A stretch of DNA of 64,000 nucleotides from an uncultured Thermoguttaceae bacterium (GCA_937951625.1 CALFBP010000002.1:1-64000), one strand, 5' to 3'. Positions 1 to 10,810 are shown, counted from the first letter of the stretch. Notes: a model not told the origin generated them from the sequence alone. A program made the numbers and translations.

Positions 1-480
1 AAGCTCATGGTGAGGCCCGGCGGCAGCAAGACAGCGGGGCTCGCCCTCCATGGCGAATTCCTGCACTGGGGTTCCCGATGGCTCAAAGATTTGAATCCTT
101 TGGTCGCCGGCCACGTAAATCCGATCATCCGGCCCGACGCCAATCGCCCGCAACTCCTTGAACGCCAACGCGATCTCGCCCGTCTGCCGGTAAAGAATCA
201 GCGCCGGATCGATCTTTTTGATGTCGTCCAGCCTGTAGTCGAACGTTTCTGGCAAACCGCTCCCGAGACGCCCGGCCACGTCGCGCCGCAAGACCACCAC
301 GGTCGCGACCACGATCGCCACGGCCACCGTTATGAGCATCCAGGCGCTGGCCGGGGCGAGCGAGCCGCGCCGTGAGCGGCGGGGGTGCAGAACAGGCCGA
401 TCCGCTCGTGCTGCTCGGTTCGACGATGGCCAGCCAACAGGTCGGAAAAAGGTCCGTGTTCGTTTCGTTGTGCGGTTCAT
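1..480 (-). CDS. NHL-repeat/propeller protein, membrane-anchored (partial)
   Basis: The reading frame starts at an ATG at 480 and runs off the left edge, so only the first 160 residues are present. Residues about 45-66 form one strongly hydrophobic segment (WMLITVAVAIVVATVVVL) after an Arg-rich cytoplasmic stretch, suggesting a signal anchor. Further on, GVGPDDRIYVAGDQRIQIFE followed by a glycine/hydrophobic strand pattern is the start of an NHL-type six-bladed propeller. The start codon overlaps the stop of the upstream propeller gene (ATGA), so the two are probably translationally coupled and may act together at the cell surface. The ligand is unknown; the NHL call rests on one repeat only. 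Confidence 0.72.
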   Translation of the reverse strand, partial: MNRTTKRTRTFFRPVGWPSSNRAARADRPVLHPRRSRRGSLAPASAWMLITVAVAIVVATVVVLRRDVAGRLGSGLPETFDYRLDDIKKIDPALILYRQTGEIALAFKELRAIGVGPDDRIYVAGDQRIQIFEPSGTPVQEFAMEGEPRCLAAAGPHHEL

Positions 481-1886
481 GGTTGGCTCACGTCGACGCA
501 TATCATTCGAGTGAAATCGCGGACGAGCAGACGGCCGCCGACCATGGCCATGGGACCCCACGCATCATGGCCGTCGAGCACTCGGGCCTGGGCCAACTGT
601 TGGTATCCTTTCGGACTGGCCGCGGCCAAGGTCAGCACGCCTTCGTCGCTCAGGACGTACAGCAGACCATCGGCAATCAAATAAGGACCAAGACCGAAGC
701 GGTGCTCGGATCCGCTCCGCCACAGTTCCTTGCCGCTGGCGTCGAGGCAGACCAACTCCTTATCTTTCTCGCGCACGCCGTAAATATGGCCTTGAAAAAA
801 GATTGGCGTCTGCTGCGTGGAGCCGAATTGTCCCGCCTTGAGTCGGGCAAGGACCTTCGGGGCCAACGCACCAGTGCTTTCCTCCAACTGAACCAGCAGG
901 GCACCGGCGTTGTAGCCGCCGCTGAAAAAGATTCTTCCGTCCGGCAGCGGAAGCGGCGAGGGCACTGTGGCGATACTGATCTTCCATTCCGTGGTTTCCC
1001 AAAGGATCGAGCCGTCCTCCGCCGAAACTCCCACCACGCCATCGCTGGCGCAATAGACGAACATCCGCCGCCCACGGTGCTCCAAAGGCATGATCGACGA
1101 GTGGGTCATTTTCCATCCATGGGGGTTGGGCGTTTTCCATACCGGCTTGCCGGTGGCAAGCTCCACGGCTAAAAGCAAAGCATCCCTCCCGCCCGGAGCA
1201 AGGATCACGCGCCCCCGATCGATCAACGGGCACTGGCCGGTGTACCAAGGCGGCACCGTCGTGCCGTATTGCCGGACCAGATCGATTTGCCATTGTTTCT
1301 CACCCGAAAGAGCGTCCAGGCAAGTCACCTGACACTTGGGGCCAATGCTGACGACCCGATTTTCGGCAATCGCCGGCACGGTCCGCGACATGCCATGATT
1401 TCGTTTGACGTTCGAGGGGTAGCTGAATCGCCAAATCTCGCGACCGTCGGCCAGCGACAGACAACGCAAGGCGTCGGCCGCGTTCTCGCGATCATAATCC
1501 AGCACATAGACCCTACCGGCAAAAACCGCCGGCCCGGCATACCCCTCCCCCAACTCCACGGACCAAAGCACTTTGGGCCCGCCGACAGGCCACTGGCGGG
1601 CCAAGGCAACGCCGGGTCGGGCGATGTTGTCGAACTGCTCTCCACGAAAACGCGGCCAAGCGCCCGGCAAATCGGCCGCCTTGCCCTCGCCCCGCGACAA
1701 TATGCCCGAAGCCGGGATTTTCGATCCCTCCTCGCCCTCGGTCGAATCCCTGCGGTCCAGTCCTGGTACGCGCTCCGGCAAAAGCACCGCGGAGCTGGCG
1801 CGAAGCCAGACCGCCACCGCCGCAATGCCGAGCACCGCGCCGACGGCGGGAACGAACAAGGGAACGACCGTGAAGCGGTTGTTCAT
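477..1886 (-). CDS. PQQ-binding-like beta-propeller repeat protein
   Basis: This is a 469-residue protein with an N-terminal hydrophobic anchor (VPLFVPAVGAVLGIAAVAVW). Repeated blades of the type GRVYVLDYD, LSLADGREIWRF, LDALSGEKQWQ, VELATGKPVWK and VSAEDGSILWE follow, with the A-x-D/T-G-x-x-x-W motif of PQQ-like (BamB-type) propellers. Such planctomycete proteins are usually non-enzymatic or uncharacterised; no cofactor-binding residues can be assigned. An in-frame TTG lies three codons upstream, but the ATG at 1886 is preferred. The stop overlaps the next gene's ATG by four bases, pointing to an operon with the NHL protein. Confidence 0.85.
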   Translation of the reverse strand: MNNRFTVVPLFVPAVGAVLGIAAVAVWLRASSAVLLPERVPGLDRRDSTEGEEGSKIPASGILSRGEGKAADLPGAWPRFRGEQFDNIARPGVALARQWPVGGPKVLWSVELGEGYAGPAVFAGRVYVLDYDRENAADALRCLSLADGREIWRFSYPSNVKRNHGMSRTVPAIAENRVVSIGPKCQVTCLDALSGEKQWQIDLVRQYGTTVPPWYTGQCPLIDRGRVILAPGGRDALLLAVELATGKPVWKTPNPHGWKMTHSSIMPLEHRGRRMFVYCASDGVVGVSAEDGSILWETTEWKISIATVPSPLPLPDGRIFFSGGYNAGALLVQLEESTGALAPKVLARLKAGQFGSTQQTPIFFQGHIYGVREKDKELVCLDASGKELWRSGSEHRFGLGPYLIADGLLYVLSDEGVLTLAAASPKGYQQLAQARVLDGHDAWGPMAMVGGRLLVRDFTRMICVDVSQP

Positions 1887-2111
1887 TTTCGCCAATCAAT
1901 ATTGGTACAAGCCGTACATGGTTTTAGTCTAGCAGGAAAGAAGCGTTGTGCAAACGCATGGGTCGGGTACCGCAGAAGCAAAAAACACCCAGATTGACCC
2001 TGCGCGTCTATCCCACTATCTTCTCTTCGTTGGGTCGGCGGCCGAGATTCCCTACTGGTGTCGAAAGACCGCCGAGAGGGCACAGCCTCATGCGGAGTTG
2101 AAACCGAAGAC

Positions 2112-2828
2112 GTGACAGTTTTCGGCATCCTTTATGAAGTTGGCGGTTGTTTGGGCGTCAATAAACCGCCTGGCGTGTTGACCCAGGCCCCGCCAGGCAT
2201 CGACAGCTTGGAAGTTCGGATCAAGCAGTTGCTTGCGCAACGGGCGTCGGCCATAGCCAGTGCCAAGGCTCCCGAAGAAATCTACTTGGGCGTCCCCCAT
2301 CGGCTCGACCGGCCTGTTTCTGGGGCCATGATCTTCGGCTTGGATTGGAAAACCACCCGGCGGTTGGCCGCCCAATTCGAAAAGCGACGCATCCGAAAAA
2401 CATATTGGGCCTGCACTTCGGGCAAAGTCGAGCCGCCGATGGGGACGTGGACGGACTACGTGCGGAAAATCCCGGGGGTGCCCAAGGCGGAGGTGGTTTC
2501 GCCAGACCACCCCGAGGCGCGTCTGGCCGTCCTCCACTACCGCACTGTGGCGCTGACACCGTGGGGAAGTTGGTTGGAAATCGAACTCGAAACCGGACGC
2601 ATGCACCAGATTCGCGTCCAGGCCGCAGCCCGGGGCGTACCGATTCTGGGAGACGAGGATTATGGTGCGACCGTGCCCTTTGGGCCGCAATACGAAGACC
2701 GGCGGCTTCGGGCCATTGCCTTGCATTCCCGCACCTTGACCTTTAAGCATCCCTCCATGCATCAAGAGGTCACTTTGGTGGCGCCGCTGCCTGAGGCGTG
2801 GACCGCAGCGGGCCTCGCCATGCCCTGA
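2112..2828 (+). CDS. RluA-family pseudouridine synthase
   Basis: The protein converts uridine to pseudouridine in rRNA or tRNA. It carries the RluA-type catalytic motif HRLDRPVSG, whose Asp is the family nucleophile, and the C-terminal motif GRMHQIRVQAAARGVPILGD. The N terminus (ILYEVGGCLGVNKPPGVLTQ) matches the family's ILYED...NKP strand and shows there is no S4 domain, as in RluA/RluC-short or TruC-like members. No ATG is available: a GTG at 2112 places the conserved strand next to the N terminus, and a GTG at 2058 would add 18 residues. The exact target base cannot be decided from sequence. Confidence 0.88.
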   Translation: MTVFGILYEVGGCLGVNKPPGVLTQAPPGIDSLEVRIKQLLAQRASAIASAKAPEEIYLGVPHRLDRPVSGAMIFGLDWKTTRRLAAQFEKRRIRKTYWACTSGKVEPPMGTWTDYVRKIPGVPKAEVVSPDHPEARLAVLHYRTVALTPWGSWLEIELETGRMHQIRVQAAARGVPILGDEDYGATVPFGPQYEDRRLRAIALHSRTLTFKHPSMHQEVTLVAPLPEAWTAAGLAMP

Positions 2829-2915
2829 AGCAGGGATTGGCGACCGCCCGATCCTGGGCTACGATGCTGCAAAAGAACCAGTCGTTGATTTCCAGCTCTG
2901 AATGCAGCCAATCCT

Positions 2916-5633
2916 ATGAGCACCACTTCTCGGACGAGGGACCCCTTTCAGGCAAGAGATACCTTCGAAACAGGCTCAGGCAAGGCCGGTATTTATCGAC
3001 TCTCGCGATTGGAAGATGCTGGCCTGACCTCGGTTTCCCGGCTGCCTTACAGCATCCGCGTGTTATTGGAGTCGGTATTGCGTCACTGCGACGGCTACCA
3101 AGTGACCGAGGCCGACGTGAAGCGATTGGCCGCATGGTCTGGCCGTGGCCGACCGGAGGGCGAGGTCCCCTTCAAACCCGCCCGCGTTATTCTCCAAGAC
3201 TTCACCGGCGTGCCCGCGGTCGTCGACCTGGCCGCGATGCGAAGCGCAATGAAACGCCTGGGAGGCGATCCTAAGCGTATCAATCCCTTGATCCCGGTCG
3301 ACCTGGTGATCGACCACTCGATTCAGGTCGATCATTACGGGTCGCCGGATGCCTTCGCAGCCAACGTGGAATTGGAGATGGCGCGCAACCGCCAACGCTA
3401 TGAGTTCCTCCGTTGGGGGCAACAAGCATTTTCCAATTTCCGCGTCGTGCCGCCGGCGGTGGGAATCGTCCATCAGGTGAACCTCGAGTTCCTCGCCAAG
3501 TGCGTTTTTCTCAGAACCGACGACTTCGGTCCCGTGGCTATCCCCGATACCTTGGTGGGCACCGATAGCCACACAACGATGATCAACGGTCTTGGGGTGT
3601 TGGGTTGGGGGGTTGGCGGAATCGAAGCCGAGGCTGTCATGTTGGGCCAGCCCCTCTACATGCTCGTGCCCGAGGTCATCGGCTTCGAGCTTTCGGGCCA
3701 ACTTCCCTGCGGCGCGACGGCCACGGATCTCGTGTTGACGGTGACCCAAATCTTAAGACGCGAAGGGGTGGTCGATAAGTTTGTCGAGTATTTCGGGTCC
3801 GGCGTCCCGGCCATGGGCGTCGCCGATCGGGCCACCTTGGCCAACATGGCCCCGGAATACGGGGCGACGATGGGCTTTTTCGCGATCGACGAACAAACGC
3901 TGGAATACCTCCGGCTCACAGGACGCAGTGAGGAGGAAGTCCAACTCGTCGAACGGTATGCCAAGGAGCAGCAGCTTTTCCGCACGAAGGACGCGCCCTT
4001 GCCCGAGTACACCAAGGTCTTGTCGCTCGATCTAAGCACAGTCGAACCTAGCCTGGCCGGGCCGAAACGCCCCCAGGACCGGGTACCGCTGGCAAAGGCG
4101 CGGGAGGCATTTCGGCGGTCGCTCGGGGCGCCGGTGGTCGAGCGGGGTTTCGGCGTGCCTCAGCAACAATGGGACGTAAAGGTCTTTTTGCGCGAACCGG
4201 GGCGACAGGGCGTGATCGGCCACGGCTCCGTGGTCATTGCGGCGATCACCAGTTGCACGAATACGAGCAATCCCAGTGTGATGTTGGGGGCGGGATTGCT
4301 GGCCAAAAAGGCCGTGGAACGGGGCCTGCGCGTGCCAGGGCACGTCAAAACCAGCCTGTCGCCCGGTTCTCGCGTGGTCACCGATTACTTGGCGGCGGCG
4401 GGACTGGACGAGCCGCTCGCTGCCTTGGGGTTTCAAAACGTCGGCTACGGCTGCATGACCTGCATTGGCAATAGCGGCCCCTTGCCTGAGGCTGTGGCCC
4501 AAGCGATCCGCGAGATGGACCTCGTTGCTGCGGCGGTGCTGAGCGGCAATCGGAACTTCGAGGGCCGAATCAATCCCCTGGTCAAGGCCAATTACTTGGC
4601 CAGCCCGCCGTTGGTGGTCGCCTACGCCCTGGCGGGCACCGTGGACGTGGACTTGCTCCACGACCCCCTGGGAACTGGAAGCGACGGAAAGCCAGTTTAT
4701 CTGAAAGACATCTGGCCTTCGCCTGAGGAAATCGAGGCCCTCATCCGCCACGTAGTGCGGCCCGAAATGTTCCGTGCGCGATATCGCGACGCCTTCACGG
4801 CCAACTCCAAGTGGAACGAGATTCCCGTAGCGGCCAGCGAACTCTATGCTTGGGACGCAAAGAACACGTACATCCAGGAGCCGCCGTTCCTGCTCGACAT
4901 TCCTGCGACGGCAGGCCCGATCAAACCCATCCTCGGGGCCCGAGTGCTCTTGGCCCTCGGCGATTCCGTGACCACCGACCACATCTCGCCAGCGGGTTCG
5001 ATCGCCAAGACGAGTCCGGCGGGCAAGTACCTGATCGAGCAAGGCGTCCAACCGGCGGAGTTCAACAGCTATGGGGCACGACGAGGCAACGACCGCGTCA
5101 TGACGCGGGGCACGTTCGCCAACGTGCGGCTTCGCAACTTGCTCGCCCCCGGCACCGAAGGCGGCGTCACGCGGCACCTGCCCGACGGCGACATCATGAC
5201 CGTCTATGACGCCGCGATGAAATATCGAGCGGAAGGGGTGCCCTTGATCGTTCTGGCAGGCAGCGAATACGGGACCGGCAGCAGCCGCGATTGGGCCGCC
5301 AAGGGAACTCATCTTCTGGGTGTCCGCGCCGTGCTTGCCGCCAGTTTCGAGCGGATCCACCGCAGCAACCTGGTAGGCATGGGAGTTTTGCCCCTCGAGT
5401 TTCTCGAAGGCCAAACGTGGCAGTCGATTGGTTTGACCGGCGAGGAGATTTTCGACTTGCCCGGCCTCGACGATCGTCTCCAGCCGAGGGACGTGATCTC
5501 TGCTCGGGCGACGGCGCCGAGTGGAAGCGTGATCGAATTTCCCGTCCGTGTGCGGATCGACACGCCCGTAGAGCTAGAGTATTACCGCAACGGCGGCATT
5601 CTCCAGACCGTGCTCCGCAAGCTGCTCGCCTAA
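2916..5633 (+). CDS. acnA: aconitate hydratase AcnA
   Basis: The 905-residue size fits the AcnA/IRP-type aconitases that isomerise citrate to isocitrate in the TCA cycle. The three cysteines that hold the catalytic 4Fe-4S cluster are visible: C447 in [11 protein letters not shown], and C513 and C516 in [12 protein letters not shown]. The substrate-binding region [19 protein letters not shown] and the C-terminal swivel domain ([16 protein letters not shown]) are complete. The gene stands alone; its stop overlaps by four bases the stop of a convergent small gene. A clear Shine-Dalgarno is not seen. Confidence 0.97.
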   Translation: MSTTSRTRDPFQARDTFETGSGKAGIYRLSRLEDAGLTSVSRLPYSIRVLLESVLRHCDGYQVTEADVKRLAAWSGRGRPEGEVPFKPARVILQDFTGVPAVVDLAAMRSAMKRLGGDPKRINPLIPVDLVIDHSIQVDHYGSPDAFAANVELEMARNRQRYEFLRWGQQAFSNFRVVPPAVGIVHQVNLEFLAKCVFLRTDDFGPVAIPDTLVGTDSHTTMINGLGVLGWGVGGIEAEAVMLGQPLYMLVPEVIGFELSGQLPCGATATDLVLTVTQILRREGVVDKFVEYFGSGVPAMGVADRATLANMAPEYGATMGFFAIDEQTLEYLRLTGRSEEEVQLVERYAKEQQLFRTKDAPLPEYTKVLSLDLSTVEPSLAGPKRPQDRVPLAKAREAFRRSLGAPVVERGFGVPQQQWDVKVFLREPGRQGVIGHGSVVIAAITSCTNTSNPSVMLGAGLLAKKAVERGLRVPGHVKTSLSPGSRVVTDYLAAAGLDEPLAALGFQNVGYGCMTCIGNSGPLPEAVAQAIREMDLVAAAVLSGNRNFEGRINPLVKANYLASPPLVVAYALAGTVDVDLLHDPLGTGSDGKPVYLKDIWPSPEEIEALIRHVVRPEMFRARYRDAFTANSKWNEIPVAASELYAWDAKNTYIQEPPFLLDIPATAGPIKPILGARVLLALGDSVTTDHISPAGSIAKTSPAGKYLIEQGVQPAEFNSYGARRGNDRVMTRGTFANVRLRNLLAPGTEGGVTRHLPDGDIMTVYDAAMKYRAEGVPLIVLAGSEYGTGSSRDWAAKGTHLLGVRAVLAASFERIHRSNLVGMGVLPLEFLEGQTWQSIGLTGEEIFDLPGLDDRLQPRDVISARATAPSGSVIEFPVRVRIDTPVELEYYRNGGILQTVLRKLLA

Positions 5634-6109
5634 CCGGCCATGCGGTGGGGCGCCGGCGTGGTGGGAGTGAGCAGTCGCCGGCCGAAAACGCTTTCGCGTT
5701 CCCCTTGGGAATTCACGGTGGACACCACGTTGGTGGAAAGCAGGAGGTGCTCGACGATTTCTCGGGCGTCGGCCTTGTCGAGGGCGCCCGGCTGGATTTC
5801 AACCAACGTGGCGTGGGACTGGCCCGAAGGCAGCGTTTCTTCCAAGCACAGCACCCCACAGCGATCGGGGCGCCAGTGAGGTGGCCACAACGCATTGCGG
5901 AGCCAGCCACAGGCGAACTCCGCGCAGACCTGGGGTCGCCTGGCGTGGATGCGGCAGCCGAGGGCCCCGGCGTACGGACAGGGAGTGCCGGAAGGCTTTG
6001 AGCCCGCCTCAGGCAACCCGGCCGGAACAGTCAAATGGACACAGCAAGCCGTACAAGCGCCGCAATGGCGGTCTTCGGACGAACCTCGAACGGGATCGGA
6101 CTGTAGCAT
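5630..6109 (-). CDS. YkgJ-like cysteine-cluster protein
   Basis: The start is set at the ATG at 6109 because GGAGGG lies four bases upstream; a longer TTG reading would start at 6187. The 159-residue product has the CxxCxxCC pattern CGACTACC near its N terminus, then [26 protein letters not shown], which matches the zinc- or iron-binding layout of the YkgJ/UPF0153 family. The family function is unknown. Its 3' end overlaps that of acnA on the other strand by four bases. A second, unrelated-looking member of the same broad family lies at 17153-17569. Confidence 0.75.
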   Translation of the reverse strand: MLQSDPVRGSSEDRHCGACTACCVHLTVPAGLPEAGSKPSGTPCPYAGALGCRIHARRPQVCAEFACGWLRNALWPPHWRPDRCGVLCLEETLPSGQSHATLVEIQPGALDKADAREIVEHLLLSTNVVSTVNSQGERESVFGRRLLTPTTPAPHRMAG

Positions 6110-6454
6110 GTCGCCCTCCGTGGTGGCTAGTAACGGACATTGGATCAAATTCGCTGGTCCAGAGACGCATCGCGACCGGTTGGCCAATTCCTCTGCCCCG
6201 CGGAAAGACCGGCCCGATCCGTTTCTGGTCCCGGACCTCCTACGCCACGTCCCTGGCGAAACACTTCAAGCGCCTCCTCCCACGCGGCGCGATGGTTGAC
6301 GGCTCGAGGGATGTTCCCAAGAATCGGACGCTCGGGGCGGGCGCTTGAACTCTGTGCCGCGCCGACGCGAGGCCCCCCTAACCATGACAGAGAAGCTGGA
6401 CGATGCGTTTCACGATGGCGTCACAAACCGCACCGCCCGCAAAAACGCACCCCC

Positions 6455-6943
6455 TCAACGACGGGAGGGCGATTCGTGACCTATCACTTCAAGATCACGC
6501 TGATAGAAACGAATGGCCTCCTCAGGCGTGAAATTGAAAATAGCCTTTCCGTCCGTCTCCCAACGGTTGCCGAGGAAACGGAACACAGCGGTTGCCGCAC
6601 GGTGAATGGTTGTTCCCTGTCCCGCCTGGCTCGTGGCGACGCCCAAGTCCTCCATTTCGATATTGACTCCCACCAGCGCGGTCAATTCGCCCGTCGTCCG
6701 ATTTCTGGCAAAAGCCACCTCGTCCTCAAAATCGCAGTCCATCCACCGCGGCGCGTCGCGCCGGGTCGGATAAGCCCCGAGCTGAACGAACTTCGCCTCC
6801 AAGCGTTCCCGTTGCCGGTGGAAGTCTCGCCGGGCCTCGGCCAATCGCGAGGCGGGGAGCGGCTTTCGCACCGGGAACCACTTCCATGCACACCAAGCTC
6901 CCGCCGCCAGCCCCGCCACCACTAGCCACCAGTAATCGGCCAT
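6455..6943 (-). CDS. conserved hypothetical protein with N-terminal membrane anchor
   Basis: The 162-residue product begins with a short hydrophobic segment (YWWLVVAGLAAGAWCAW) followed by a basic region, suggesting a single-pass inner-membrane protein with a cytoplasmic body. The body has an amphipathic Arg-rich helix (about residues 32-53) and then an aromatic-acidic stretch (WMDCDFEDEVAFAR, LVGVNIEMEDLG). GGGGGAAG precedes the ATG at 6943. I do not recognise a named family; the style is that of a planctomycete conserved hypothetical. It is isolated, with 267 bases of featureless sequence downstream. Confidence 0.6.
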   Translation of the reverse strand: MADYWWLVVAGLAAGAWCAWKWFPVRKPLPASRLAEARRDFHRQRERLEAKFVQLGAYPTRRDAPRWMDCDFEDEVAFARNRTTGELTALVGVNIEMEDLGVATSQAGQGTTIHRAATAVFRFLGNRWETDGKAIFNFTPEEAIRFYQRDLEVIGHESPSRR

Positions 6944-7149
6944 CTTCTTCCCCCGAATGCCACGGCCAATAACTATCTTCGTCTGCTGGTCTCATTGTAA
7001 CGAATCTCTTTCCAAAAAAGCAAGAAGCCCGAAAGAGCAGCCAGCCGTAAATCAGCGGAAATCTGGGCCTCAGCACGCCGAATTTCAACCCATTTTTCCG
7101 GCCAGTTCGACAAACAAGGCCACGCCGTGGCCGTCCGCGGCGCGGAGCT

Positions 7150-7641
7150 TCAGACCGGAAGGGGCTGTTCCGTGGAAGGCGTCGCAGGACCAGGCTCCGG
7201 GGTCGCGCCAACCGAACACGAAGCCGCTGGGCTTTCAATCGCCCGCTTCTCGTATCCCAGTCCGCGGAGCACTTCCAGGATTTCGCTGCATGTCGGAAAC
7301 ATCCGCCCGCTGCTCCGCTTATAGGCCTCCAACGCCTTCATGAACTCGATTTCCTCGGGCGTGTAATCTCGTTCGCAGGTCGTCGGATCGATCTGGCGGC
7401 GTCGGTTGACTTTTGCTCGCCGCTGGAGTTGGCGTCGCTCTACGCTTACAGGTTGATTGGTCTTGCGGCGATCCCCACTTTTGCGCCGCTCGCCTGAGGT
7501 TCGCCGATCGATCACGATGGTGTCGTCCGCAATCGGAGGAGTCGGCGCTTGAGTCGGGGGACCTGCTGCATTGTCCAAACGCTTGCTGTGCTGTTTGTTG
7601 GAGTGGGCGGTGCCCGAAAGTGGCCTCTTCGTGTTTGCCAT
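7150..7641 (-). CDS. hypothetical protein with Arg-rich repeat and C-terminal helical domain
   Basis: The 163-residue product is preceded by GGGGGG and an ATG at 7641. A central low-complexity, strongly basic region reads [17 protein letters not shown] and continues with further ERRQ/RRA repeats, suggesting nucleic-acid or membrane binding. Residues about 92-135 ([20 protein letters not shown], then [19 protein letters not shown]) look like a small folded helical domain of a kind seen in planctomycete proteins. The ends are Pro/Ser/Ala rich and probably disordered. Function unknown. Confidence 0.6.
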   Translation of the reverse strand: MANTKRPLSGTAHSNKQHSKRLDNAAGPPTQAPTPPIADDTIVIDRRTSGERRKSGDRRKTNQPVSVERRQLQRRAKVNRRRQIDPTTCERDYTPEEIEFMKALEAYKRSSGRMFPTCSEILEVLRGLGYEKRAIESPAASCSVGATPEPGPATPSTEQPLPV

Positions 7642-7989
7642 GATCCCCCCTTTTACTACATTTCGCCGACAAATTTCGTACTGCTCGCGCTGACTTAGGC
7701 ATCGGATGGATAAATGGGCAAAATGAAGCGACTGAAAAAAATATGCTAATATGACGCTTCGATTGGTTTGGGTAATAAATCTGGTTTAGAGAAAGCTTTC
7801 GGTTGGGAATTCAGGATGCAATATGAACACACCCAAGGTGTATATCGAATCCGCCCGTATTAGTGGCACGCTGGCCGGGGGAGTATTGGTTAGCCAGCCT
7901 TGACGCAACCCTGCTTCGAAAGCTACCCTGCCCACCCTCGATTGAACGGAGGGAATTTGGCGGGATTTCACGGCTCATTGGAGTTCACG
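7642..7989. other. divergent intergenic region, AT-rich
   Basis: This 348-base spacer lies between two divergently transcribed genes and is clearly AT-richer than its surroundings around 7730-7800. It contains GAAGCG (7725-7730) and its inverse CGCTTC (7755-7760) flanking an A-rich stretch. It probably holds promoters for both genes, but no convincing -35/-10 pair stands out. Confidence 0.4.
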
Positions 7990-8979
7990 ATGTTTCCCTT
8001 CCGATGGGGGATGCTCGCTTTTGCCGTCGTAGCATTCGGTTCAGCTCAGGCCCAAGAGACGTCCGGCACACGCCCGTTGGTGAGACTGGCTAACGACCTA
8101 CCCCAAGCGAGCGTGTTCGACGATACGGCCCTTTATCTTTCGGGTGGGCTTGGAGATAGCGACGCAGGGGCCATCAATCCATCCTCGGTGTTGCGAAAAA
8201 AATCACTCAGTTCCGTGAGTAGCGGGGAGCCAACCGAGTTGGCCCTGACAGATTTCGGATCCGGCGTCACTTCCACCATCGAGTCCCGCCCCGTCGAATC
8301 CAGTTGGTACACCCGGCAAGAATATTTTCACTGGCGTGAGGAGTTCGGCGGGGCGGATTTCGTGAACGAAGACGGGTTGTTGCTGACGCTCGGGTATCAG
8401 CGCCGGCTCGGCCCTGAGCGTTATCGAGCGGAAGTGTTCGGAGGAACCATGCACTACGACGGAGGCGCTCAGTTCGAAGATGGTTCCACCGAGCCTTTGA
8501 GGTCCAAGACGGGCTACTTGGGAGCAAGGGCGGAATACGACTTTCTCTTCGAACCCGCGTGGTTGCCAAGATCGAGCCTACTGATCGGCTTAGGCACGCG
8601 GTTCTGGTTTCGCGACCTCCGCGACGGGCTCACGGAGTCGGGGGTTCCTGTCCTAGGCTACCAAGAGACGTGGTGGACAATTTATCCTTACCTGGGCGTG
8701 GAAACGCGCCGGGGGGGCGGCGGCAGACCTGAACTATTCCTTTCCAGCCGCATCGGATGTACGGCCATCACCTACGAACACGCGACGTTCTTCGACGCCG
8801 TGCTCTACCCCAAAACGGGGTTGACCGGACAGTTAGAAGTCGGCATTCGCGGCCACCATTTCTTCTGCTCCGCGATTTCCGAGGTCTTTGCTTGGCGGCA
8901 ATCCTCTGTCGCCCGCGGCGCGCTCCAGCCAGAATCCACTTTGTTCACCGTGGGTCTCAAGGCGGGTGTGAACTTCTGA
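7990..8979 (+). CDS. secreted outer-membrane-type beta-barrel protein, hypothetical
   Basis: The ATG at 7990 is chosen because GGAG lies six bases upstream and the product then begins with a typical signal peptide (MFPFRWGMLAFAVVAFGSAQA, cut after AQA). The mature part alternates short amphipathic beta strands with Gly/Tyr/Arg-rich turns (LLLTLGYQRRLGPERYRAEV, KTGYLGARAEYDFLF, TIYPYLGVETRRGGGG) and ends in a strand finishing with Phe (FTVGLKAGVNF), the usual end of outer-membrane barrels. Transported solute or ligand unknown. Family membership would need profile search. Confidence 0.65.
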   Translation: MFPFRWGMLAFAVVAFGSAQAQETSGTRPLVRLANDLPQASVFDDTALYLSGGLGDSDAGAINPSSVLRKKSLSSVSSGEPTELALTDFGSGVTSTIESRPVESSWYTRQEYFHWREEFGGADFVNEDGLLLTLGYQRRLGPERYRAEVFGGTMHYDGGAQFEDGSTEPLRSKTGYLGARAEYDFLFEPAWLPRSSLLIGLGTRFWFRDLRDGLTESGVPVLGYQETWWTIYPYLGVETRRGGGGRPELFLSSRIGCTAITYEHATFFDAVLYPKTGLTGQLEVGIRGHHFFCSAISEVFAWRQSSVARGALQPESTLFTVGLKAGVNF

Positions 8980-9114
8980 GTCGCAGCGCCGGCCAAGCCG
9001 GAAACGTAGACAAAGACCGAGGGCTTGGGTAGGAGCAAACTTCTATTTTGTCGCGGGAATGAGCATCTTGTTGTTTGCCATGGCGTACCCGGCGACTGTC
9101 TCAATGCCAAAGGA

Positions 9115-10578
9115 TCAAATCTCGTGACCCGCCCCTTCGCCAAGGCGTAACGCTGCGAGCACGGTATCGGCGGCCCGCTCGCCGGTGTCGATGCAGTGGG
9201 GGATGCCAACGCCTTGAAGGTAGTTGCCCGCCAAGGCGATCCCTGGAATCTTGCCCATCCGTTCTCGGATCCGTTGCACCACCTGTTTGTGGCCGACGTG
9301 GTATTGGGGCATCGTTCCAGGCCAGTGGGCGGTGCGGCAGTAGACCGGCTCGCCGCGAATGCCCAGCAGGCGGCGGAGGTGGTCGAGCACGAGCGGCACG
9401 AGTTCGGCATCGGGCATGGCGGCCAGTTCCGGCCGCTTTGCCCCACCGGCGAACACGCGCAAAAGAACGTGGCCTTCCGGGGCACGATGCGCGTATTTCT
9501 GGCTGCTGAAGCTGATGGCGAGGAGGGGGATGTTTTCGATGGCGGGAACCACGGCGCCCATGCTGTTGAGCGGATGGGCCACCTGTTCCCGACGAAAGCC
9601 GATGGAGACGATCGCCGTGCCCGAATGTTCGATCCCGCTGAGAAGACTACTCAGTTCGCCGTCGAGCGGGGCGAGGAGTTTGGCCGCCGCAGATGCCGGT
9701 GTCGCAAGCACCACGGCGTCGAACTGGCGAGAACTCGCCTCGTCGGGCAGACCGCGGCCAACGACCAGCCAGCCGCCGGCGGGCGCTGGCTCCAAGCGGG
9801 TCACTTCGGTCCTCAGAGAGACACTCCCGGCTGGTAGCCGGGCGGAAATCGCCTCCACCATGCTGGAGAGACCGTGACGGGGCGTGACGAAAAGGCTGTA
9901 CCGAGCGCCGCTGTCGGATGCGCGGCTTTTGGGTTGCTGACGCATTCGGGCCCGCATTGCCCGAATCAAGCTCCCATATTCCAGCTCCATTTCCCGAAAC
10001 TGGGAAAGCGTCGCTTCGACGCTCAACCGCTCCATGTCGGCGGCATACACCCCGCTGACTAGCGGCTCGACCAACCGCTCGAATACTTCCTTACCCAAGC
10101 GACGCCGAACAAATTGCGCCATGCTCTCGTCGCCGTCCGTGCGCCGCGGGGGGATGAAATATTCCAGGGCGGCGCGGAGTTTTCCCAGCGGGCTGAGCAA
10201 AGGGGTGACCGCCAGGGGCCACAACCGAGACGGCGCCATCATGAGAAAGCCGTCCGGAAGCTTGTACAACCGGCCCTTGCGAACCACACAGGTCTGACGA
10301 TAGGCCGGGTTGGTCTCGATCAACTGATCGCCCAGGCCGATGCGCCGGCACAGCTCCACGCCCCAGGGGACCGTGGTGATGAAATTGTCGGCGCTCAATT
10401 CGACCTGAAAGCCGTCTTGCTGGACCGTCTCCAAAACGCCGCCCAGCCGGGCGTCGCGTTCGTATACGACGAGATCGCACGACGGCGCTTTTTCTATGAT
10501 CCGCAAAGCGGCGGCCAAGCCCGAAATGCCGCCGCCCACCACGGCGATTCGCGGTCTGGCGGCAGCTTGATCACTCAT
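9115..10578 (-). CDS. hemG: protoporphyrinogen oxidase
   Basis: This 487-residue FAD enzyme oxidises protoporphyrinogen IX to protoporphyrin IX, the penultimate haem step. The N-terminal FAD motif IAVVGGGISGLAAALRI, the VYERDARLGGVLETV strand, and the C-terminal FAD-contact region HVGHKQVVQRI...IALAGNYLQGVGIPHCIDTG are all as in the HemY/PPOX family (named hemG in many annotations, hemY in Bacillus). VEPLVSGVYAADMERLSVEA is also typical. The start is the ATG at 10578. It stands alone with no other haem genes in the window. Confidence 0.93.
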   Translation of the reverse strand: MSDQAAARPRIAVVGGGISGLAAALRIIEKAPSCDLVVYERDARLGGVLETVQQDGFQVELSADNFITTVPWGVELCRRIGLGDQLIETNPAYRQTCVVRKGRLYKLPDGFLMMAPSRLWPLAVTPLLSPLGKLRAALEYFIPPRRTDGDESMAQFVRRRLGKEVFERLVEPLVSGVYAADMERLSVEATLSQFREMELEYGSLIRAMRARMRQQPKSRASDSGARYSLFVTPRHGLSSMVEAISARLPAGSVSLRTEVTRLEPAPAGGWLVVGRGLPDEASSRQFDAVVLATPASAAAKLLAPLDGELSSLLSGIEHSGTAIVSIGFRREQVAHPLNSMGAVVPAIENIPLLAISFSSQKYAHRAPEGHVLLRVFAGGAKRPELAAMPDAELVPLVLDHLRRLLGIRGEPVYCRTAHWPGTMPQYHVGHKQVVQRIRERMGKIPGIALAGNYLQGVGIPHCIDTGERAADTVLAALRLGEGAGHEI

Positions 10579-10810
10579 CGACCCATCCCGATTCAGGTAA
10601 AAAGCGGACCCTTCGGTGGCCTCCGCGCGTTTCCAAAAGCGGTGGCTGTCGCTTCCCAGGCGGAGAGACCTTTTTAGCGACAGGATTCTCTATTCTACCA
10701 AGAGCATCGATTGGAGAGAACTCGGTTGCCCGCCGGGCATCGAGGGCGAGGCGGCAATCGACGACTGATTCGCAAGGCCAAGCTATCCGTTGGCGACCCG
10801 CAAGCCCGGC

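Noticed and set aside
4032-5414. Long minus-strand open frame opposite aconitase
   Set aside because: It is a codon-bias shadow in GC-rich DNA: the opposite frame encodes acnA with all its motifs, and the shadow shows no recognisable domain.
6140-6925. 261-codon plus-strand frame overlapping the small membrane-anchored gene
   Set aside because: Poor composition and no domains; the minus-strand gene has a ribosome-binding site, a membrane anchor and protein-like composition.
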